Below are positions 44,872 through 57,000 of a stretch of 64,000 nucleotides of DNA, piece after piece. This DNA is from Stagonosporopsis chrysanthemi. Taxonomy: Eukaryota > Ascomycota > Dothideomycetes > Pleosporales > Didymellaceae. The translations under genes and the position numbers were made by a program. The stretch is from assembly GCA_022560025.1 (NCBI GenBank), contig JAFISE010000114.1, positions 37,733 to 101,732 of the forward strand, written 5' to 3'. The notes under the pieces are model-generated. The model ran no database searches and was not told the DNA's origin. It worked only from the letters and a program-made list of their open reading frames with translations. Numbering within the stretch: position 1 is the first letter of the stretch; each line of letters opens with the position of its first letter.

Positions 44872-45396
44872 TAGGTATCAAGGCGTCTCTGTCTAAATAG
44901 TTACTAGATAATTAAAGAAGATTGTTATACTAGAGAAGAAAATAAGTCCTAGACTCTAAAGTGTTGCAGAGCAAAATTATTAACAATATCTATTATTTAC
45001 TAATTGCTAGGTACCTAGGCAGAGAAAACACCTATACTATACTTTTAAGAAACTACTTTTAGCTAGAAATATTATCTATAATCTAAAGATTTATAGAAAA
45101 CTACAACATCTATAAAAGAACTAAACTATAGTAAGAATTAAAATAAAGCCTGCTAAAGCTCTTACTACTTCTAGACAAGATATAGAAAGAAATATCTATA
45201 GACTTTATAATAACCTTCTTAGATAGTAGAGGCTTAAAGAATCTAATAGTAGTTATATATTAGTTGTCTAAAGATTTAGTTTTAATTCTACTACTAGACT
45301 TTACTATTAAGATAGTAGTAGAGGCGTTTATATCTTAAGTAGTAGCATACTATTAGGTACTAGAAGCTATAGTTTCTAACTAAGAAGCTTAATCTA
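44872..45396 (+). pseudogene. Ty3/gypsy integrase fragment
   Basis: Plus-strand frames with TAG/TAA stops show the zinc-binding region (R-Y-L-G-R-E-N-T-Y-T-I-L-L-R near 45,005), then CDICxRTK-like sequence read as NIYKRTK near 45,110. The catalytic core follows: SIDFITTFLDSRGLKNLIVVIYQLSKD (landmarks DFITTFLD and LSKD near 45,200) and VEAFISxVVAYYQVLEAIVSN near 45,340. It ends abruptly at 45,397 where the hAT-type inverted repeat begins. Probably the continuation of the gypsy fragment at 38,394-38,864. Confidence 0.7.
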
Positions 45397-45841
45397 TAGG
45401 CTAGCAAATAAGTGTAAGGTACCTAGTAGTAAGTAAGAGTAAGGTTAGAGTTGCACAGACTTAAGAGTAGTAGTAAAGTAGAGGTTGTACAGGCTAGGGG
45501 TAAAGGTTAAGTAGGAGTACTTCTAGCATAGGTAGAAGTAAGAGTTAGGTTATACAGACCTAGGTTAGAGTTAAGTTTAAAGTACTTAGCAAAGTTATAT
45601 CTACACTAATATAATTATAGTATAGTAGCTTAACTATATTTCTTAATTTAGAATAGTTGTACAATTTTATTATTAAGTTTAGTAATTTTAGTTTAGATTT
45701 TCTACGTGTTAAATAACTAGTTATTATAGTTATTAATAACAGCTACTCTTTAAATTGTATAGGCTTTACTCTTTTTAATAGCTGCTGTTTTCTTTATAAA
45801 GAAGTAGATAAGCTAACTTTTTTAATATCTTTATCTATTTT
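45397..45841. mobile_element. hAT-type terminal region, left end
   Basis: It begins TAGGCTAGCAAATAAG, matching the TIR of the MITE at 26,077. Its first about 200 bases match that MITE's left part (phrases gtagaagtaagagttagg and cagacctaggttagagtta). It continues until the chromovirus LTR inserted at 45,842. The 8 bases to its left are TTAATCTA and are not repeated beyond the matching right end at 59,998. Confidence 0.65.
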
Positions 45842-46055
45842 TGTTACAGGATTCCTCTCTAATACTTCTTAGCCTTACCTTAGGCACACCTAGGCTAAGG
45901 GCTAGGCTGCGCACAGGCCTCTTATATATATACTCCTATTAAATCTAGAGGCTTACACTTTAAAGATTTGTCTAATATCTAAATATAACTTTAATTTAGC
46001 TTTAAAGCTATCTTATCTACTTTAAGTCTAATTACCTACTTACAGTAACCTTATA
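45842..46055 (+). repeat. 214 bp LTR, chromovirus family B, 5' copy
   Basis: It starts TGTTACAGGATTCC and ends GTAACCTTATA, aligning end to end with 54201-54414. It contains a TATATATATACTCC box and the palindromic phrase CCTTAGGCACACCTAGGCTAAGG. Confidence 0.9.
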
Positions 46056-49000
46056 ATTTAAATTCTTCCTATTTCTTCTTAGAAGAAGTAGTTAACTTGC
46101 AACTTAGAGTAGATTACTAGCTACGTATTAACAATAGCTAGAGGACATTGTACTCTCTAGAGCGCAACACAGAGTGCAGAGGATATACTCTTTAATAACT
46201 TTAAGACAACTTTAAAGACGTGTTATAATAATACTAATTACAAAGACAATACTTTAGTAGACATGTTAAGCAATAGAAATTTTGCGCTTATTAATGCAAG
46301 AGTAACAATGCTCTTAGTATACCTAAGGAGGTACAAGAGCTAGGAAGAAGTAGCAAGCTTCTAGGCAATAGTTGTAAAAAAACTAGATGCTCTAGAAGAA
46401 GTAGAGCTTTGTAATATACTAATTGCTAAGATTAAGCTATAATAAAAGTAACTTAATTGCGCAGTAGTAATAATAAAAAAAGCTTAGGGCAGATAGACCT
46501 TAGGCTATAGCTAGCTAGCCTTTAATAAGGCTAGGCAGCTTATACAGACATTAAACAACATCTAGCTAAAGCTAAAGCTAGGTATAGAGAAAACGTTTCT
46601 AACCCCCTAGTAGGTTAACTAGTAGGCAAAAGATATTAAGATAGTGTTTTAGTATACTTAAGTGCTAAAAGATTCTATTACCTACACCTACTAGATTATA
46701 AGTACTATATAGTTTAGTACTTACAGAGAATTAATCTAATAATAGATTACTAAGAGATTAATCTAGATATAGGCTAAGCTCTGCATAGTAGAGGAACAGC
46801 TAGTCTAAGATTCTGTCTTTACTTGTTACAAGAACTACTAGAAGTTCTTTAAAATTAAGTAGAAGAAAGAAGACTCTATAAACTTATTCTTTATACTACT
46901 TAGTTAAAGAAAGTCTTTGCTACTATATAGCTTCTTTAAGTTTAATAATAGTATAAAAGACTACAAGTTCAAGATAGCGTTTATCTAGAGTAAAATCTTA
47001 GAGCTATTATAAAAGGAAATCTAACACAATAGCACACTAGAGTATATCTAAGAGTAGTCTAAGTTTAAAAAAGCCTTTTGCAACGCAGAAACTGCTATAA
47101 GACTATTAAAAGCTACTTTAGAAAAGTCTAACTAATAACTAATAGAGAAGTATAGCTCTAGTTCTCTGTTTAGGTATAAGTTTAAATACTAGAATAGCTG
47201 TAAGAATACTCTAGCTTATAGCAAACCTAGCACTGTTCTAGAAGAGCTTTAACAGCTGCTTATAGCCTTAGTATAGAACTCTAGGTACTAGACATTACAA
47301 AGTAGTAAAAACTAGTCTTAACTAAGAAATTACTATAAACTGCACTAGAAAAACTAAGACTATAAGAATAGCTAACTAAAGTAGAACTAGAGAAAAAGAA
47401 AGCCTTAGTAGTAAACCTATCTTAACTGCTACTAGAGCTAGATTCTAATAAGAAGAAGACCTGCATTGCAGTAATAGTGTACTTACAAGTGCCTAGCAGC
47501 GCTTCTAAGACACTTTAAGCTCTGTATAATTTAGGTACTAAGCTAAATCTTGCTAACAGGGCAAGTCTAGAGAAGACAAATATTATACCTTACAGCAATA
47601 TAAAGAAACTAATAGCTACTACTATTAATAACAAGTAACTATAGATTTATAAGTCTTGCTAGCTAACTATAGACTGCTTTAACAGTGTAGGTACTATAAA
47701 GTAAGTAAGACTAGAAACCTTTTAAACAGCTAACTTCTACAGGTATAACCTTATTCTAAAGTACTTATAGCTTGCAGAAGCAGACTTATATATCTATTTT
47801 GCTAAAAGAATATTTATATAGTATACTAATAGAACAAAGAAAGTCTTTATTACCTTTGTCTAAGAACTGTTTAACAACCTAGGCCTAGGCAAGCAACTAT
47901 ATTTGCTTTACCTACAGGCCCTGTGTAAGACTAAGAGTTAGCTAAGTACTCTTTAGCTGTGCCCTAACTTAGTACGCTGTTAATACAACTTAGACCTTCT
48001 CTACTAGAATAACTACTCTTAGTTAGTCTCTGCAGTACTAAAAGAGTATATAGCAGGTATTATCTCTATTCTAGGTTGTAAAGAGTCTCTAGCAGACTAC
48101 AACAAGGACGTGCCTTAGGTTCTACCTAAAGATAACAAGCTTTATAAAGATAAACTCTGTTTTATACTGCTAAAGCTTTACTATAAGTAGTACGCTTTTA
48201 GCAAATATTAATTAAAAGTACTACTCTCTTACTAAGAGTATAATTACTTTATTAACATTATAGAAGGTATAAAAGTACTAAATCTCTTAATATATAACCT
48301 TTCTTGCAAGAAACTAGATATCTTTTAAGAATACCTTAACACAGCACAGAAGAAGGGGTAGATTAGACTAAGCAAGTCTCTAGCTAGTGCCTTAATCCTG
48401 TTTATCTTAAAGGCTAACAGTACTATAAGACTGTGTATAGACTACTAAGGATTAAACAAGGTAATAATTAAGAATTGCTACCTAATTCTCTTAGTTAGTA
48501 AGATGCTTAATAGACTGTTAAAGGCGCAGGTTTTTACTAAGCTAGATCTACATAATACCTATTATAGGCTTTAGATTAAAGAAGGTAATAAGTAGAAGAC
48601 TATATTTAAGACATAATATAAGCACTTTAAGTATCTAGTTATACTCTTTAGGTTAGCTAACACCTTAGTAACTTTCTAGTTGTATATTTACAAAGTCTTA
48701 AAGGACCTACTTAATTAGACTTGTATAGTATACTTAGACAACATCTTAATCTACTTAGAGAACTTAGAAGATTATAATTGTTACGTTAAAGAGGTACTTA
48801 ACTATTTAGTTAAGTAGGGCCTATTTACTAAAGTAAGCAAGTGCTCTTTCTTAATAGAGTCTATTAAGTTTCTAGGCTTTATTGTTATGCCTAAGGGCGT
48901 AGTAATAGACTTAGAAAGAGTACGCACTATTACAAAGTAGCCTAAGCCTAAAGGCTATAAAGACATCTAAGTATTTCTTAGCTTTGCAAACTTCTATAAG

Positions 49001-49834
49001 AAGTTTATGTACAATTACTCTAGTATTATGCAACTACTAGTAGACTATATAACAGCTGCTTAGAACTTAGAGCTAGACTAAGAAGGACTTAATCTCTAGA
49101 AGAAGAGAGCAAAGTTAAAAAAAAAATATATATAAAGGCCTAACTAAATAGTATAGACTATAGAGCTAGCCTAAGAATGTCTGTGCAGCATTCTTTAATA
49201 TTAGGGCTTAGTTTACTAAGGCTCTAGTGCTTTAGCACTTTAACTCTGTAAAGCTAATTGTAGTCCTTATAGACGTATTAGATTTTGCTATAGCAGCTAT
49301 ACTACTACAGCTACAGACGTCTAAGCTAATAACTAAGAGTTACTAGAAGCTAGTAGCGTTCTAGAGCAAGAAGTTCTAAAGACTAGTAGTAAGATAGTAT
49401 ACCTATAATAAGAAACTGTTAGTAATTATATTAGTATTCTAGCAGTAAAGGTAATACCTTAAGCATGCTGCATTTATAATCTAAGTACTCTCTAATTATA
49501 ACAATCTAAAGTACTTTATAATAATAAAAGAGCTTTTTTTAAAATAGGCCTGTTAGGCAGAAAAGCTATCTAGATTTAACTTTAAAGTTAAATACAAACC
49601 TAGACCTAAGAATACAGTAGACAGCTCTTTAAAGTGTCCTAACTATACTTAGGGTATAGTTGTTAGAGAGCAGCAAGCGTTAAGAGATGCTATACTACCT
49701 ACTCTCTAGCAGAAGCTTTAGATATAGACTCTTACAAAGTCTATAGCTTACAGCATAGTATAAGCTGTATAAAGTGCTAACTACTTTAAAGAGGTGCTAA
49801 GAGCAACCTGTTAATACTCTAAAGATACTTTTGT

Positions 49835-50075
49835 AATTCTACTGCCTAAAGGTGTAAGTTTAGAAGATAGTATAATACTGCCTATAGGCGTAAGTTTAGA
49901 GTACTTTCTACTGCCTAAAGGTATAAGTTTAGAATATACTACACTGCCTAAGAGTGTAAGTTTAGGAGAAAGTATAATACTGCTTACAGGTGTAAGTTTA
50001 GTATACTCTTTACTGCCTAGAGGTGTAAGTTTAGAGTTAGTAACTCTACTACCTGCAGGCATAAGTTTAGGGCAC
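49835..50075 (+). repeat. in-frame coding minisatellite, 33/36 base unit, seven copies
   Basis: Seven copies of a unit reading CTGCCTAAAGGTGTAAGTTTAGA plus 10-13 variable bases follow each other. Every unit is 33 or 36 bases, so the plus-strand frame stays open and encodes LPKGVSLE-type repeats. It sits in the pol region between RNase H and integrase of the family B chromovirus. The same unit recurs at 53,587-53,800. Confidence 0.85.
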
Positions 50076-51949
50076 AGTAGTATTGTCTCTGTAGATATCT
50101 GCTAGCAGCAGTCTAGTTCTAGAAGTGCGCTTCTCTTAGCTCTTAACTAGCCTTTTATAGATTATAGCAATTAGGGTTAATCTAATTTATTTAAAGCTTA
50201 GGAAATAGACTTTAATATTACAGCAGCTCTCTTTTATAGCCTAGATAGTTAAGTTAGTGCTCTTATATACTTTGTAAATATAGCTATGCAAGGAGAGACT
50301 ATATATACTCTAGAGGCCTTAGAACGTCTCTTTAATTTTATTAGACAGGTTTAAGAACAGGATAAGGCCTTTCCTAGAAACAAGTTGCTAACACGCTAAG
50401 AAGTAGGCAGAGCAGGTAAAGAATAGTATTATTAGCAAATTAACTCTAATAGCATCCTGTATAAGAGTAAGAAAGTATAGATTCCTAAGAATATAACTCT
50501 TTGCAAAACTATTCTTTTAAGAAATTATAATAACTCTATAAGGAGTTATTTTAGTATAAAAAAGACTATTAAGGTTTTAAAACAAAAGTACTACTAGCCT
50601 TAGTTAACTAGAGATATAAAGGAGTATATCTATAGGTGCCTAGCTTGTTAACTAAATAAGATCTAGAGACACAAGCTTTAAAGACTACTGTTACTTCTCT
50701 CTATACCTAATATAACCTAGTATTACTTCTCTTTTAACTTTGTTATAGATCTACCTATATCTAAGAATGCTAGAGAAAACAAGTATAACTTAATATTAGT
50801 CCTTGTAGACTAGTTTAGTAAGTACGTCTAATACTTTTCTAGAACCAAGACAATTACAGCCTAGAGCCTAGCTAAGCTGCTGCTAGAACAGTGTTTCCTG
50901 CTACAAGGCCTGCTAGACACCCTGCTGTTAGATTAAGGTTCTATCTTTACTAGCTAGTTCTAGTCTAATATATACTACTACCTTAAGATAGTCTACTATC
51001 TTAGTATAGCCTTCTATCTCTAGACAGACAGCTAGACAGAACAGCAAAACTAAGAGCTTAAGACGTACCTTTGTATCTATATAAACTACTAACAAGACAA
51101 CTAAGTAGACTTCTTACTGTATACAAAGTATATATATAACTTAAAGCTTTATATAGCTTATAGCAAGTTTTTTATTAAGGTTACCTATAGTATTAATTCT
51201 AAAGGCTTTAACAGAGTACTAGATAAGTATTAGTTATGCTAACTACCTACTAACTAAGACAGAGACGCAAAGGCCCTAAAGCTGTAATAGTAAGTTGCTA
51301 GGCGCTTTATATATTAGTATAAAGCTTAGGCTACAGCAAAAAAGACTCTAGAGTATACTTAATAGAGCTAAGCTTGTTAGTACAACTCTAAAAGATCTAA
51401 ATAACACTTTGTAAAAGAGAATTAAGTAATCTTCTATATAAAGAACTTCTTTACTAAGCGTCTTTTAAAGAAGTTTAACGCAAGGTACTTAGAGCTGTTT
51501 ACAGTCTTTAAGAAGGTTAGGAAATTAGTATACAAGCTTAAGCTACTACTTTCTATAGACAGAGTATACTTAGTGTTTAATATCTTGCTACTTAAACCCT
51601 AGAGGGAGCCCCTTGCAAGCAAGGAGTTCTAGCTAGGTCTAGTGCAGATTCCTATAGATGCCCTACCTTGCAATAGGTACAAGGTTAAGAGAATCCTAAA
51701 GTACTACAACTCTGCTGCCTAAGGGCGTAAGTACAGAGTAAAGTAGCTAAGTTAGTTAAATAAAGACGTAACCTAGAAACTATATAAGTATTTTAATTAT
51801 TATAATTAGATACTTAAAGACTACTATAAAGATTCCTATAACTTATTATAATTAAGACTTGTAGGTTAAAAGTATAAAGCGCCTAAGAATCTTAAACTTC
51901 TAAAGAAGAAGAGAAGACGTCTATAGAAGTCTTTTATAGGCAATTAGTG

Positions 51950-53580
51950 CTAAATCTACACGTCTAACAGTAACACAATTAGTATTAACCTATAGCAAAC
52001 TATTAAAAAGCTAATACAGGTCTAGTAACAATCTAATATAGTTACTAAATAGTTAAGGAACTTGTTCTGCTTATAAGATGTAATTGTAAAGTAGGTTATA
52101 CCTAGCATTAAACTATTTAACTTAGAAAGCTTTTATAGCTATTCTATATACTACTACTAACCTAAACTTCTTTCTTATAATAAGCAGGACTTAGGCAGAA
52201 GAGCAGACTACTACGTCTACCCTAGCTTCTGCTCTTAGTAAGAGAGGCTGCTACAAAAAGACAACTAAACGCAGCTAGAGAAGCCTTAGTTGCGCTAGAG
52301 ATGTTAGTACTATAGTAGTACTAACACTTCTTAGTATTAGCAGTACAACTAGCCTTCTTAAAGTACTCTTTAACTAAGCTATTAACTACAATATTAAAGG
52401 GCACTTTCTTGCCTACTATACTAATAGCAGCCTTTATAAAGTTAGCAAATATCTAGTAAAGACTAAGACTATTCTTATATTATAGCGCTGTAGATTGTAC
52501 TTGTAAGATACCTAACAATTGTAACAGTATTAAGACCTAGTCTTGCTACTGCTCTTAACCTTCTAAGTAACTATAGTATTATACTCTTTAAACTTAATAT
52601 AGCAAGCTTTAGTATAGTTGTATACAGTCTAGAAGAAGGTCTAAGTAGTCTTAAAGACCTTAGTATTAGTTAAGGTGTTACTTGCTACAGTAACAGCATT
52701 GTTATACTTGTAAAAGGCGCAGTTAATTAGCTAGTTAAGAATATTGCAGGCTTAATAGAAGTGTGCCTCTATCTGCTTTGTGTTAGTACTAGAACAATAC
52801 TAGAAAAGGCTTAGGTATACCTTAACACAACTACCTTTATAGGCCTAAGCACAACTAGAATAGATACTAAAATTGTTGTTATATATAGTATAGCCTTTAG
52901 CGCGTTAAAACACTACAATAAACAACAAAATTATACTATTAGAGTTAGTCTTAGAAGTAGTTATAAGGTAAGTAATACTGCTATAGTACTAAAAGTGTAT
53001 AAGTAAAGGCTATAAAGCTATATTATTAAGCAAAGTATATATAAAGTTAAGTAGAAGCTTGTTTAAAATATAAAAAAGTGCTAGAGTTATAATAACTAGT
53101 TGCAAAAGAAGTATTATAGTAAAGAGATACAAGTAGTTAAGTGTAGTATATAAGAAGTTAAAGTGCTATAGTGTGTTTATATAGTCTACTAACTATCTCT
53201 TAGCTACGCTCTAACTTCTAACTGCTTTCTTACCTACTCTTTATAATATTTACTTGCGCCTAGAAGTAGTATACAACTATTTACTTGTATAGCTAATAGC
53301 TACACAATCTTACCCCTGTAGATTACTATTTTACCTAGAGTATAATAAGGTAAATACTAGAAGTTTAATAATGCTGCATAATTATTAAATTAAGCACTTA
53401 TTAAAAGGTAATAAATAGTTAATTATAACCTGTTTACTATATAAGATACTACTCTTATAAAAGAATAAATCCTAAGGCTGCTTACGTAGGAGCTAGACCT
53501 ATTATAAAAGCCTATTAGTAACCTTGTAGAGCACTTATAAGTTAAAGTATAAGTATTTATATTTAAAGAACTTATATATT
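51950..53580 (-). other. unexplained 3' region of the chromovirus with a cysteine-rich antisense frame
   Basis: After the chromodomain no known retroelement domain is seen on the plus strand. On the minus strand one frame between about 52,930 and 52,330 can be followed for some 190 codons. It has only TAG/TAA stops, of the kind made by RIP at Trp codons, and is unusually rich in Cys, Tyr, Asn and Thr. I do not recognise it. It may be an accessory antisense ORF as described for some LTR elements, a captured gene, or chance. Confidence 0.35.
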
Positions 53581-53586
53581 AAGTAT

Positions 53587-53805
53587 CTTTTAATTCTGCT
53601 GCCTGTAAGTATAAGTTTAGAATTTGTATAATACTGCTTATAAGTATAAGTTTAGAGTACCTTTAGTTCTACTACCTAAGAGTAAAGTTTAAAATATATA
53701 TAATACTACTAAAAAGTGTAAGTTTAGAGCACTGCTATACTGCTTACAAGTATAAGTTTAGAGCAACTCTTACTATCTACAGGCATAAGTTTAGAGTATT
53801 AAGAA
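53587..53805 (+). repeat. second array of the minisatellite near the 3' LTR
   Basis: About six degenerate copies of the unit ending ATAAGTTTAGA recur at about 30-36 base spacing. They match the array at 49,835-50,075, 3.75 kb away in the same element. Here some units contain stops in every frame, so it is not obviously coding. Confidence 0.75.
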
Positions 53806-54200
53806 GGTAATATTACAGCATTTACCTTATAAATAATAAGTTAAGGCCTAATTAATATACTAGCTAATAGTAGGCCTACCTGTTTAAAGTTAACCTAAGA
53901 GGAGCTTAAAGCTCTACAGGAAAGGCTACAACTCTAAGCGCGTACACAGCTAGAGACTAAAGGCTAAGTATTAGTAACTACTTGCACCTTCCTTAGCTTA
54001 GGCTAGGGGTAAGTTAACAATAGCACTAGCTTCTAGAGTTAAGTCTAAGTACTTAATCTCTGTAACAGTTATAGTAGCTTTTCTAGCTAAGGTTTTTTCT
54101 TCTTGTAAGACAGAGGTTTTCTAGAGCCTAGCAGCTATACTTTATACAAAAATAAGAACTCTAAGTAGTTTAAGACAAGCTGTAAGAAGAAGGAGGCTAT

Positions 54201-54414
54201 TGTTATAAGATTCCTCTCTAATACCTCTTAGCCCTACCTTAGGCACACCTAGGCTAAGAGCTAGGCTGCGTATAGGCTTCTTATATATATACTCCTATTA
54301 AATCTAGAGGCTTACACTTTAAGAATTTGTCTAATATCTAAATACAACTCTAATTTAGCCTTAAAGCTATCTTATCTACTTTAAGTCTAATTACCTGCTT
54401 ATAGTAACCTTATA
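54201..54414 (+). repeat. 214 bp LTR, chromovirus family B, 3' copy
   Basis: It starts TGTTATAAGATTCC and ends GTAACCTTATA, followed by the ATTTT duplication. It differs from the 5' LTR at scattered, mostly transition sites. Confidence 0.9.
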
Positions 54415-54419
54415 ATTTT

Positions 54420-57000
54420 ACTCTTAATATTAATTCTAATCTTACCTACTAGCTTAATGCAGGCAGGCAACTTAAGAAGATTATCTACCTTGTTATAAGG
54501 TAGAGTGTTATCTTCTACTATAGCTTCTAAGAATATTAAATCCTTTAGGATTATAATCTCTTAGATAGCTTAGGTAGAAAGTCTGTGCCTCTAATCTCTA
54601 AGCACATCTCTAGTAGTATTAAATACTTGCTTTACTCTTACTTATAAGATAAGTACTACTAGAATATCTTTTATAACTTGTGCAAGATAAAGATAAAAAG
54701 CTTTGTTTAACTTCTACTACTCTAAGATATTAAAGCTGTTGCCTAATAGAATATAAAGTGTACTTAGATAAGACTTATCTTTAAATCTAGTTAGGCCTAT
54801 ATTCTTATCTATATTAAAAGTTAAACTTTAACTATATATAAAAAAGCTTGCTAACTGTAATTAAATTAGTATAGCTAGCTTACAAAACTATTTACTCTCT
54901 AATAATTATCTTAAGATAGTATTAGAAACTAGGCTATTACTCTTAGTCTTAGTACTATTATAGCAGTCTAAATAGTCTAGAAATTCTTAATAGTAAGTAT
55001 ACTTATAATAAACTTCTTACAACTTTTCTTAGATCTTATTAGTATATAGCTGTAATAATAAACTGTAATAACAGCACTTTATAAGCAGTTAGCTTTTGCG
55101 TAGAGTCTAGAATTATTATATAATTAAAAAAAAAAAACCTTAATCTTTACTTGTTCTTGTATAGTATTTTAACAACTTTGTACAACCTTTATCTGCTACA
55201 GCCTAAACATTGTCTAGCTACTTGTTACTGTTAACGCTGTTAGTATCTTCTCTAAGCTTGCTAGTTATATCTTCTAAGAAATTAAAAAGGCGTCTATATA
55301 TAAGCTAGATGTATAGAATATAAAGCTTGTAGTTCTTACTTAGATAGCTTATTGCTACCTTAAAGTTCTTTAGCATGTATATAATTGCCTAGAGATAGTG
55401 CTACTTAGATACTCTAAGGCGGAGTTTCTTAAGGTCTTTAAAATCTGCCTTAGCAGTATCTTAATTAGCCTTAAAACTTGTGCCTTTTAGCTAGATTTCT
55501 TGCTTAAGCTATTTGTTAATATATAGCTAAAGCTTAACTGCGTGTTTACACATATTATACGTAGAATTCTACTTTGTTTTTACGTCCTAAATAACTAACA
55601 GGCGTTTACTTGCTAGTAGGTTCTGTTAGGTTGCTAAAAACCTCTTAAATTATTAAGGCAATAGATTAATTGCAATAATAATTGCTTGCAGCTATGTCTT
55701 TATAAGTATATAATAAATATCTATAATAAAAGAAAGTTTACTTTGTGTAAAGAATTAGAAACTAATATATCTATTTAAATATTTTAAATGTAGCAAGATT
55801 GTAGTATTTCTCTCTGTTTTATTTCTAGAAAAGCTAACAGCTTTAGATAAAATATAATATTCTAAATAACAAGATTAATTACGTGCATAAAGTAAGAGAT
55901 AGTATTTTTCCTAGAGCTTTATGTGTAACTTTCTTTAGCTAGAAGAGCTTTAACTAACTATAATAAAGTACTATTATTACTTATATTATTATATATAATA
56001 CTAAGCAATCTTTTTATAGTGCTTGTACTTTAAAGGACTTGTATAACTTCCTTAGCTATAGACGTTCTAGTATACTTTCTTTGTATAGGGATAAAATCTA
56101 GTAGCACTTCTTAAAGCTTCTACTTGTTATTAATATAGTATCTTTTAATTACTAGGAAGCTTAGGTAATTACTAGAAGTCTAGGCGTTAAGTGCAATAAA
56201 TAGCCTTGTATATTTACTAAGGTCCTAGAGTTATACTGCTTTAGCGTCTTTAAATTAATGCTTAAATAACGTGCTAAATTTATTACAGCTAGTTAACACA
56301 GCTTTAGGCTAAAGGAAGCGTATAAACTGTTAAAATAATAGCTGCTTAACTATTTAGAATAACTAATTGTTATTAATAACAAGCTGTACAATTTTCTTTT
56401 TAAAAGCAAGTATTAAGTATACTAGATGTAGAATAGTAGCCTGCTAAGATTGTTATTATTATAGTATAGTAGATAGCTAGCTATATAAAGGTGTTCTAAT
56501 TTGCAAATAAGTTTAAGACCTTAAGTAATTTAGCATATACTTAGTTCTAATACTTTTTACTGTTAAGTGTTGTAATATATACCTATAGTTAAAGCAATAT
56601 AGATACAGATAGCTAGTAAAGGCGTAAGCAGCCTTTCTAAATTAAGTCTAGACATATCTAGTACAAGAAGCAGAACCCTATTACAGATATAGCACAACAG
56701 GATCTCTAGCCTAAGCTATAGTACTCTACTATCTGTCTTATGCAATTAGTATTACCTTGCTCTCTTTACTTTTCTAAAGACTGCGCTGCAGTTGCTTTAG
56801 TAAGTAAACTAATTGCTAGGTTCTACTTTTTATAGTCTAGAGTGCAATTATTTTAAGGCCTTTAAGATCTTACAGTATGCTAGATACTCTATTAGCTCTG
56901 TTGCTAGCTAGAAGTAAAGGCATAGCTGTAATAATTAAACGTAATAATTAATTGTAATATAATATTTTAGTAGGAAAAAAAAACAGTGTAGATAGGTTTA
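54420..57000 (-). pseudogene. hAT transposase, RIP-decayed
   Basis: Read on the minus strand from right to left the frames give an RNase-H-fold start (AVLTSCNKFSTLFKH near 56,290, YTRLFIALNAxTSSNYLSFL near 56,200, relatives have DAWTS). They then give the C-terminal dimerisation region near 54,650-54,480 (VFNTTRDVLRDxRHRLS, ILKDLIFLEAIVEDNTLPYN). These are hAT landmarks (family knowledge). Stops are TAG/TAA. The chromovirus inserted directly at the C-terminal side (54,414). A BED-finger region may lie near 56,650-56,700 but is too damaged to call. Confidence 0.75.

Larger units (their letters stand above)
45837..54419 (+). mobile_element. complete Ty3/gypsy chromovirus (family B), 8.57 kb, RIP-decayed
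   Basis: LTRs 45842-46055 and 54201-54414 are both 214 bp and nearly identical. The element is flanked by exact 5 bp duplications ATTTT (45837-45841 and 54415-54419). Plus-strand domains, all with TAG/TAA stops, are: gag (about 46,300-47,200), protease region (about 47,600-47,800), RT (LCIDYxGLNK at about 48,430, VFTKLDL at about 48,530, YLDNIL at about 48,735, FLGFIVM at about 48,870), RNase H (about 49,150-49,500), integrase (CLACQLNK at about 50,640, FVIDLPISKNA at about 50,740) and a chromodomain (about 51,690-51,850). A coding minisatellite lies between RNase H and integrase, and about 2.3 kb of unexplained sequence lies before the 3' LTR. It sits inside hAT-related sequence. Confidence 0.9.

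Noticed and set aside
49811..50062. 83-codon minus-strand ORF with SKLTPLGS repeats
   Set aside because: It is the antisense reading of the in-frame minisatellite in pol. The plus-strand frame agrees with the surrounding domains.
49835..50075. CRISPR array
   Set aside because: This is a eukaryotic genome; units are tandem with short degenerate remainders rather than unique equal-length spacers, and they are coding.
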